The position numbers and the translations under genes are program-made. A stretch of 11,028 nt of DNA, from positions 1 through 11,028 of the forward strand of contig JACDDK010000018.1 of NCBI GenBank assembly GCA_013817025.1. Direction: 5' to 3'. Below, in pieces: positions 6,127 through 11,028 of this stretch (positions are counted from its first letter, which is position 1; each line of letters starts with the position of its first letter). Source of the DNA: Rubrobacter sp. (lineage in GTDB: Bacteria > Actinomycetota > Rubrobacteria > Rubrobacterales > Rubrobacteraceae). The notes below the pieces were generated by a model. The model had not been told where the DNA came from, ran no database searches, and worked only from the letters and a program-made list of their open reading frames with translations.

Positions 6127-7386
6127 TTGAGGCGCACCCTCGTACCCGACTTCGTGCTCGACGTGCGGGAAGCGCAGTCGGGGGTTGGGATTACGGTGGA
6201 GGATGGGCTTGTCGTGGAGATCGGTCCCGCCGGGGATGGTGAGCGGTTGACGGGCCGGGCGCTTGCGCCGGGATTCATCAACGACCATAGCCACGCCTTC
6301 CAGCGCGGGCTGCGCGGGATGGTGGAGAGGCTGGATCCCAACCATCCCCTCGACGACTTTTGGACCTGGCGGGAGAGGATGTACGCACTGGCCGAAAACC
6401 TCTCTCCCGCCTCAGTCCGCACTGCGAGCGAACGCTGCTACCGGGAGATGCTCTGTGCCGGATACACGAGCGTTACAGAGTTCCACTACGTCCACCACCA
6501 ACCCGACGGGACAACCTACGAGGACCCGAACGCGCTGGCTAAGGCCGTGGCGGAGGCTGCGGAGAACGCCGGTATCCGGCTCCTCTTACTCCCGGTAGCT
6601 TACGCTCGCGGCGGTATCCCCCGCTTCTTGGACAGGGAATTATCAGAATTTCTGGCACGGGTGGACATGCTGCGGGAGTGGGCCTCGGAGCGTCCGATGA
6701 TCGAAGTTGGAGTGGCGGCACACAGTGTTCGGGCGGTGACTCGGGAGTGGCTGGAGGGGTTGGCGGAGTACGCTGGGCGTTCCGGGCTGGCGTTGCACGT
6801 TCATGCGGACGAGCAGCCGCGTGAGATCGAGGAGTGCATGGAAGAGCACGGTCTTCGTCCCGTCGAGTTGCTGGCGGAGAGTGGTTTCCTCGGTTCACGG
6901 ACCACGGTAGTCCACGCTACTCACGCGGGCCATCGGGAGTTGGACCTGCTGGCGGAGTATGGATCATCCGTGTGCGCGTGTCCGACTACGGAGGGCAATC
7001 TAGGAGACGGGTTCTTACCGGCTGAGGGTATTGTGGAGCGTGGGGTTCGGCTCACCATTGGATCGGATTCGCATGTGCGAGTGGACCCTTTCGAGGAGTT
7101 GCGTGAGATAGAGACGAACGCCCGGCGGCTCTCGGGCCGTCGCAACGTCCTCGTGGCGTCGGGAGAAGTGTCCCCGACACCCTACCTGTTGCGCGCTGGC
7201 TGGGGAGTGGATGGCTTGAAAGCCGGGGCTCCAGCGGACTTCATCGAACTGGATCTGACGCACCCGAGCCTCGCGGACGTTGCGGCGGAGGGTTTGCCTT
7301 CGGCGCTGGTGTTCAGTGCGGGTAGCGGGGTCGTGGCTGGAACGTGGGTGTCTGGAGAGCGTGTGTACGGAAGTCCTTGTGGCTAA
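6127..7386 (+). CDS. hutF: formiminoglutamate deiminase
   Basis: HutF hydrolyses N-formimino-L-glutamate to N-formyl-L-glutamate and ammonia. It is a mononuclear-zinc amidohydrolase-superfamily enzyme. This 419-residue protein shows the diagnostic blocks: NDHSHAFQR with metal ligands His54 and His56 and Gln59; EFHYVHHQPDG (118-128); AAHSVRAV with His199 and Arg202, which matches a substrate-contacting arginine in the family; HVHADEQ with His226 and Glu229; VVHATH with His263; TTEGNLGDG (287-295); and GSDSH with the catalytic Asp314. The start is TTG at 6127, the first possible start after an in-frame stop at 6109, with GAGAGCGGG about ten bases upstream. The stop overlaps the likely hutI start. 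Presence of HutF implies the five-step branch through N-formylglutamate, which needs a deformylase. A relative acting on thio-analogues cannot be ruled out. Confidence 0.93.
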   Translation: MRRTLVPDFVLDVREAQSGVGITVEDGLVVEIGPAGDGERLTGRALAPGFINDHSHAFQRGLRGMVERLDPNHPLDDFWTWRERMYALAENLSPASVRTASERCYREMLCAGYTSVTEFHYVHHQPDGTTYEDPNALAKAVAEAAENAGIRLLLLPVAYARGGIPRFLDRELSEFLARVDMLREWASERPMIEVGVAAHSVRAVTREWLEGLAEYAGRSGLALHVHADEQPREIEECMEEHGLRPVELLAESGFLGSRTTVVHATHAGHRELDLLAEYGSSVCACPTTEGNLGDGFLPAEGIVERGVRLTIGSDSHVRVDPFEELREIETNARRLSGRRNVLVASGEVSPTPYLLRAGWGVDGLKAGAPADFIELDLTHPSLADVAAEGLPSALVFSAGSGVVAGTWVSGERVYGSPCG

Positions 7387-8635
7387 GGTGTCGCTCCTGA
7401 TCCACGACCTCGAAGCCGCTGTCTCGCCGAAAGGCCACGGCCCGCTGCGGGGCGGCTCTTTGGGCGAACTAAATATCCACTCTCCGGCTTCGGTGGCGAT
7501 CTCCGGCGACCGGATCGTGGCGGTCGGCCATCCGAAGGAAGTAATGGACGGCATCCCATGCGGCGCGGAGTATGAGAGCTTGGACGGCCGAGGTAAGGTG
7601 GCGCTACCGGGGCTGGTGGATTGCCACGCGCACCCGGCGTTCCTCGGGGACCGGGCCGGAGATTTCGAGTTGCGCGCAAGCGGGGCGAGGTACGAGGAGA
7701 TCCACACCTCGGGCGGTGGGATACGTTCCACCGTCGCCGCCACCCGCGCCGGGACCGAGGCGGAGCTAACGGCCGCCGTCGAGAAACACCTGGGCTGGAT
7801 GTTTTCGCACGGCACCACCTCCGCCGAGGCAAAGTCCGGCTATGGTCTCGACCTGGCGTCGGAGCTTAAGTCCTTGCGCGCCATCCGCAACGCTGGCGCG
7901 TCGAGCCCGGTGGACGTGCATCCCACGTTTCTCGGGGCACATACCGTGCCGCCGGAGTTCGAGAGCGCGGCGGAGTACGCGGAGTTCGTGATCCAGGAAG
8001 TTTTGCCGGAGGCCGCGACTCTTGCTCGGGCGGCGGATGTTTTTCTGGAGCGAGGCTCTTTCGAGGCTCCCGAGTCGCGGCGGTATTTGAAGGCGTGCCG
8101 GGGTTACGGGCTCACCTTGCGGATACACGGGGATCAATTCTCGGAGCGCGGCGCGATATCGCTGGCAATAGAACTCGGCGCCTGCAGCATCGACCACCTG
8201 GAGAACACGAGCGATGAAGGCGCGAGAATTCTCGCCCGAAGCGACGTGGCCGCCGTCCTGCTCCCGGCCTGCGCGCTGTTTTTGGACCTGCCCCTCCCCC
8301 CCGCACGTTTGCTCGCCGATGAAGGCGCAATCGTCGCCCTGGCGACCGACTTCAACCCCGGAAGCTCGTTCTGCGAGTCGCTGCCGCTGGTGATGAACCT
8401 CGCCTGCACCCGCCTCAAGCTCTCTCCCGCCGAGGCGCTCACGGCCTGCACCGCCAACGCCGCCCACGTCCTCGGGCTGAACGGCGTCGGCAGGCTCGCG
8501 CCAGGATACAGGGCCGACGTGCTCGTCCTCGACGCCCCGGATTGGCGCTACCTCGCCTATCATCTCGGCGGCGACCGCTTCGCAGCGAGGATAAAGTCCG
8601 GGAAGCTGTCGGGGCCGAGATCCCGTCAAACCTGA
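7379..8635 (+). CDS. hutI: imidazolonepropionase
   Basis: HutI opens the ring of 4-imidazolone-5-propionate to N-formimino-L-glutamate. Family blocks run through the protein: the LPGLVDCHAH motif with metal ligands His83 and His85; the IHTSGGGIRSTV and GTTSAEAKSGYGLD segments; the FLGAHTVPPE segment; RIHGDQF with metal ligand His250; IDHLENTSDEG with His273; and ATDFNPGSS with Asp324. The frame is open from 7280, but residues before Met-Ala-Lys look like hutF read in another frame. GTG at 7379 has GGAAG (7369-7373) five bases upstream and gives a 418-residue protein of normal length overlapping hutF by eight bases. It is the last gene of the hut operon, and its stop codon lies inside a heptamer repeat. 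The Gln in HGDQ, where some families have Glu, also occurs in known proteobacterial HutI proteins as I recall, so it is not a defect. Confidence 0.94.
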   Translation: MAKVSLLIHDLEAAVSPKGHGPLRGGSLGELNIHSPASVAISGDRIVAVGHPKEVMDGIPCGAEYESLDGRGKVALPGLVDCHAHPAFLGDRAGDFELRASGARYEEIHTSGGGIRSTVAATRAGTEAELTAAVEKHLGWMFSHGTTSAEAKSGYGLDLASELKSLRAIRNAGASSPVDVHPTFLGAHTVPPEFESAAEYAEFVIQEVLPEAATLARAADVFLERGSFEAPESRRYLKACRGYGLTLRIHGDQFSERGAISLAIELGACSIDHLENTSDEGARILARSDVAAVLLPACALFLDLPLPPARLLADEGAIVALATDFNPGSSFCESLPLVMNLACTRLKLSPAEALTACTANAAHVLGLNGVGRLAPGYRADVLVLDAPDWRYLAYHLGGDRFAARIKSGKLSGPRSRQT

Positions 8636-8651
8636 TACCTGTAGCCTGAAA
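8631..8651 (+). repeat. three-unit heptamer repeat, copy 2
   Basis: The units CCTGATA, CCTGTAG and CCTGAAA match copy 1 at 617-637 in 19 of 21 bases and in the same orientation. The TGA stop of hutI falls inside the first unit. The two copies bracket the whole divergent hut cluster. Confidence 0.55.
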
Positions 8652-8660
8652 ACTTGCTGC

Positions 8661-8666
8661 TAAACT
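8661..8666 (+). promoter_or_regulatory. possible -10 element for a leaderless transcript
   Basis: TAAACT fits the TANNNT pattern of a -10 box, and its end lies seven bases before the A of the ATG at 8673. No ribosome site precedes that ATG, so transcription may start at the start codon itself. I see no convincing -35. Confidence 0.3.
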
Positions 8667-8672
8667 AACCGA

Positions 8673-9029
8673 ATGCCAGCCACCGTCCGCATAAAACCCG
8701 AGGTGATAACGCCACATCGGCTCCGGATCGAGATGTTCGGACTCGACGATGAAGACATTGAGAACACGATCCGCATGAAGGGCTGGGCGTGGGTCCTCGC
8801 GCGCAAGGGCTGGGTCTACGCCGGAGAGCCGGACTTCATCTACCGCCAACTGCGCGAGGTCGTAGTAGCGATGCCCAATATCTTCTTCGACGAAGCTGGC
8901 ATAGAGGTATCAATAAAGACCGTGCTAGCCAAAGCCCGCTCGGACGAAGAACGCCAGGAAGGCCGGGATCTGCTCCGCTGCGCCTTCGAGAAGACCGGCC
9001 AGCTAGAAACAGCGCAGAGTTTTCTATAG
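8673..9029 (+). CDS. hypothetical protein, 118 residues
   Basis: I do not recognise this protein. It is soluble in character, with no signal peptide or membrane segment. It is rich in charged residues and includes a segment with two KGW repeats (MKGWAWVLARKGWVYAG, 35-51) and a predicted helical, Arg/Glu-rich C-terminal third. Only one cysteine is visible (residue 103). Codon use matches its neighbours, the frame is uninterrupted, and the opposite strand offers nothing better, so it is probably real. The ATG has no Shine-Dalgarno sequence; a TAAACT box seven bases upstream suggests leaderless expression separate from the hut operon, whose last gene ends 37 bases earlier. It is convergent with rpe. 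A role in the hut pathway is possible by position but has no direct support. Confidence 0.7.
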   Translation: MPATVRIKPEVITPHRLRIEMFGLDDEDIENTIRMKGWAWVLARKGWVYAGEPDFIYRQLREVVVAMPNIFFDEAGIEVSIKTVLAKARSDEERQEGRDLLRCAFEKTGQLETAQSFL

Positions 9030-9034
9030 GCGTG

Positions 9035-9046
9035 GAACATTTGTTC
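9035..9046. other. GAAC-N4-GTTC inverted repeat between convergent genes
   Basis: GAACATTTGTTC is a near-perfect dyad in the 31-base space between the 3' ends of the orphan gene and rpe. It matches the core of the Gram-positive LexA (SOS) box, GAAC-N4-GTTC. With no promoter pointing away from it, a regulatory role is doubtful; it may be a weak hairpin or chance. Confidence 0.25.
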
Positions 9047-9060
9047 TCATCCGTCTTCGA

Positions 9061-9750
9061 CTAGCTTCCGGGAGTTCTATCGAGGGCCGCTTGACCAGCT
9101 TCGACTATGCGGCGCATCTCCACTACCGGGTCGCCTTTGAACACGGCGGAACCGGCGACGAGCGCACGGGCGCCGGCCTCGACCACCAGAGGGGCCGTTT
9201 CGACCGTGATGCCGCCGTCGACGGCTATCGGCAGGTCGGTCATTTCTTTTAGGCGGCGAATCTTCTCCGTAGACTCCGGGATGAACGTCTGGCCTCCGAA
9301 GCCGGGATTGACGCTGAGTACGAGGATGTAGTCGAGGTATGGTAGCGCCCATTCTATGGATTCGGGCGGGGTAGTCGGGTTCAGGGCTACCCCGGCTTCA
9401 GCACCTCCGGCCCGGATCATCTCCAGGGTCCGATGCAGGTGCGTCACCACCTCGGGATGGACAGAGATGCTCACCACCCCCGCGTCAAGGAACATGGGGA
9501 TCAGGTTGTCGGGGTTGGATACCATCAAATGGGCGTCGACCGGCAGGTCCGTGCTCGGGACGAGCGAGGCCGCCACCACGGGTCCCACGGACAGGTTCGG
9601 CACGAAGTGGTTGTCCATCGCGTCGAAATGGACGAACGCCGCCCCGCCGTCTTTGGCCTTTTGCACGTCGTCCGCCAGGTACGCGAAGTCCGCCGCGAGG
9701 ATCGAAGGCCCACCAACCACCCTATCCCCCAAACCGGAGAAGAACCCCAT
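9061..9750 (-). CDS. rpe: ribulose-phosphate 3-epimerase
   Basis: Rpe interconverts D-ribulose 5-phosphate and D-xylulose 5-phosphate in the pentose phosphate pathway. It is a metal-dependent TIM barrel. The 229-residue protein has the full set of family motifs: PSILAADF near the N-terminus (15-22), the metal and catalytic block HFDAMDNHFVPN with His41 and Asp43, DAHLMV with His74, SVNPGFGGQ (147-154), AVDGGI with catalytic Asp178, and the phosphate-binding GSAVF (200-204). The usual MDGHFVPN reads MDNHFVPN here, a single Gly-to-Asn change beside the active site that is probably tolerated. GGGAGG at 9756-9761 lies five bases before the ATG. It follows rpiA by 49 bases on the same strand and is likely co-transcribed with it. 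Confidence 0.95.
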   Translation of the reverse strand: MGFFSGLGDRVVGGPSILAADFAYLADDVQKAKDGGAAFVHFDAMDNHFVPNLSVGPVVAASLVPSTDLPVDAHLMVSNPDNLIPMFLDAGVVSISVHPEVVTHLHRTLEMIRAGGAEAGVALNPTTPPESIEWALPYLDYILVLSVNPGFGGQTFIPESTEKIRRLKEMTDLPIAVDGGITVETAPLVVEAGARALVAGSAVFKGDPVVEMRRIVEAGQAALDRTPGS

Positions 9751-9799
9751 GTTTACCTCCCGTGTAAGTGTCTACTCTGTGCCTCGCGCCCACGCTGCT

Positions 9800-10492
9800 T
9801 CAAGCTTGCATGACGACGGTTTCGTCATCGCTAGCCACGAACGCGGTTTGGGCCAGGCCGACGAACAGGCCACACTCCAGAGCGCCGGGGATGCAGCGTA
9901 TCTCGGCTTCGAGCCCGGCGGGATCTGCTATCGAAGGGAACGTGCAGTCCACCGTGTAGTGGCCGCCGTCGGTTAGGAACGGATTCTTTGAATCCCCGTC
10001 GATGAGCCGGCGTTCTGGTTCGCAGCCTAAAGACGCCAGGGCTTCGAGGGTCGATTCCCAGCCGAAGGGCTCGACTTCGACCGGGAGAAAGTCCCGGCCC
10101 AGAGCGTCTACCAGTTTAGAGTCATCGGCTACCACTATGAGGGTGCCGCTCGCAGCGGCGACTATTTTCTCCCGCAGGAGAGCGCCGCCGCGGCCTTTTA
10201 TAAGGGCGAGGTTTGGATCTATCTCGTCCGCGCCGTCTATGGTGATCTCCGGCCGGGCTTCGGCCAGGCTCAAAAGCGGGATGCCGACCTCTTGGGCCAG
10301 CCTCGCGGTCGTCTCCGAGGTCGGAATTCCGCGAACATTCTCCAACGCGCCCGAGGAGAGCAGCTCCCCGATCCTCCTGACCGCCCAGGAGGCCGTGGAG
10401 CCCGTCCCGAGACCCACGATCATGCCGCTCTGAACGCGAGCGTCCACGGCAGCGTTCGCCGCGCTCCGCAGCTTCTTAGGGTCCGATTTCAT
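9800..10492 (-). CDS. rpiA: ribose-5-phosphate isomerase A
   Basis: RpiA interconverts D-ribose 5-phosphate and D-ribulose 5-phosphate. The 230-residue protein carries the phosphate-binding VGLGTGST (26-33), the DGADEID catalytic loop (86-92), KGRGGALLREK with the catalytic base Glu108 (99-109), VVADDSKLV, PVEVEPFGW and the C-terminal DGGHYTVDCTF and GLFVGLA blocks. The ATG is preceded by GAGGAG (10499-10504) at six bases. It sits between the PPK2 gene (37 bases upstream) and rpe (49 bases downstream) on the same strand. The rpiA-rpe pair feeds both branches of the non-oxidative pentose phosphate pathway. Confidence 0.95.
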   Translation of the reverse strand: MKSDPKKLRSAANAAVDARVQSGMIVGLGTGSTASWAVRRIGELLSSGALENVRGIPTSETTARLAQEVGIPLLSLAEARPEITIDGADEIDPNLALIKGRGGALLREKIVAAASGTLIVVADDSKLVDALGRDFLPVEVEPFGWESTLEALASLGCEPERRLIDGDSKNPFLTDGGHYTVDCTFPSIADPAGLEAEIRCIPGALECGLFVGLAQTAFVASDDETVVMQA

Positions 10493-10529
10493 ACAACGCT
10501 CCTCGGGCTCGACGGTATTACACTCCGCG

Positions 10530-11028
10530 TCAATCCGGGATGGAGATACGCTCCAGCCCTTTCTCCGCCGGGGGGTATTGCGGGTTCATGTCCTCCAGCG
10601 CGTCGGCGATGGTGCGCGCCACGACGAGGTTGCGGTACCACTTCTTGTTGGCCGGCACGACGTACCAGGGAGCGTGCTCGGTCGAGGTGTTGTTGATGGC
10701 GTCCTCGAAAGCCTCCTGATAATCGTCCCAGAAGGCGCGCTCTTTTATGTCGTTCGTGGAGAACTTCCACCGCTTGTCCGGGTCGGCCAGCCGGCTCTCC
10801 AGGCGCCGTTTCTGCTCATCTTTAGAGATGTGCAGGTAGAACTTTATGACCGAGATGTTGTTGCGGATCAGGTTTTCTTCGAAGTCGTTTATGAGGCCGT
10901 AGCGTTCGCGCCAGACTTCCTCGGGAACGATGTTCTTGACGCGGACTACGAGGACGTCCTCGTAGTGGGAGCGGTTGAAGATGCCGATGCGTCCGCGGGC
11001 GGGCGCGCTCTTGTGGTAGCGCCACAGG
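10530..11028 (-). CDS. polyphosphate kinase 2 family protein, C-terminal part
   Basis: The gene enters from the right edge and ends at TGA 10532-10530, giving 165 visible residues plus one base of a split codon. PPK2 enzymes transfer phosphate between polyphosphate and nucleotides. The visible part starts at WRYHKSAPARGRIGIFNRSHYEDV, which in plain terms is the Walker-B-containing GRIGIFNRSHYEDV block, followed by VVRVKNIVPEEVW. It continues through FEENLIRNNISVIKFYLHIS and the lid motif RLADPDKRWKFS with downstream DIKERAFWDDY, and ends with HAPWYVVPANKKWYRN. Wording such as IFNRSHYEDVLVVRV is what I associate with class III PPK2 enzymes that phosphorylate AMP and ADP, but the class is an inference. 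The Walker A region is outside the window. It is the first visible gene of a leftward set with rpiA and rpe. Confidence 0.9.
   Translation of the reverse strand, partial: LWRYHKSAPARGRIGIFNRSHYEDVLVVRVKNIVPEEVWRERYGLINDFEENLIRNNISVIKFYLHISKDEQKRRLESRLADPDKRWKFSTNDIKERAFWDDYQEAFEDAINNTSTEHAPWYVVPANKKWYRNLVVARTIADALEDMNPQYPPAEKGLERISIPD

Noticed and set aside
7280..7378. Upstream extension of the hutI frame to an ATG at 7280
   Set aside because: The extra 33 residues lie over hutF coding sequence, are unlike HutI N-termini, and the GTG at 7379 has its own ribosome site.
7766..8629. A 287-codon open frame on the minus strand opposite hutI
   Set aside because: It has no recognisable motifs and mirrors the codon pattern of hutI, so it is a shadow.
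1..11028. Mobile elements, CRISPR arrays, tRNA or rRNA genes
   Set aside because: No transposase or integrase frames, no regularly spaced repeats and no RNA-gene sequence patterns were seen on either strand.

Overview
The window is GC-rich, densely coding DNA. It uses many GTG and TTG starts, has overlapping genes and no mobile elements. This suggests a high-GC actinobacterium, perhaps Rubrobacter-like, but the assignment is an inference from style and gene content only.

Layout. Positions 1-501 (+) hold the 3' end of an alpha/beta-hydrolase gene. Positions 645-8635 hold a histidine-utilisation-type (hut) cluster built around a divergent promoter region at about 2235-2358. A HutH-like lyase gene runs leftward. 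A rightward operon of five tightly packed genes encodes an RpiR/SIS regulator, an M20 metallo-amidohydrolase, urocanase (HutU), formiminoglutamate deiminase (HutF) and imidazolonepropionase (HutI). An orphan 118-codon gene of unknown function follows at 8673-9029 (+). The right end (9061-11028) is a leftward set: a polyphosphate kinase 2 gene running off the window edge, then rpiA, then rpe.

How the genes work together. HutU, HutI and HutF take urocanate to imidazolonepropionate, to N-formiminoglutamate, to N-formylglutamate plus ammonia. No classical HutG is present, and the M20 hydrolase occupies the slot where an N-formylglutamate (or N-carbamoylglutamate) hydrolase is needed to release glutamate. 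The entry enzyme is the oddity. The HutH-like protein keeps the family fold motifs but has lost the Ala-Ser-Gly triad that makes the MIO electrophile: it reads GSVG-QA-DLA where the family has GSVG-ASG-DLA. Other active-site positions have changed as well. It may therefore act by a MIO-independent route, or on a substrate with a better leaving group, such as a trimethylated histidine betaine (hercynine or ergothioneine), feeding a hut-type lower pathway. This is the most interesting point in the window.

Smaller signals include a pair of three-unit heptamer repeats lying just outside the two ends of the hut cluster, a perfect-armed 16-bp dyad in the hutU-hutF gap, GAAT/ATTC half-sites in the divergent promoter, and a possible leaderless promoter for the orphan gene.
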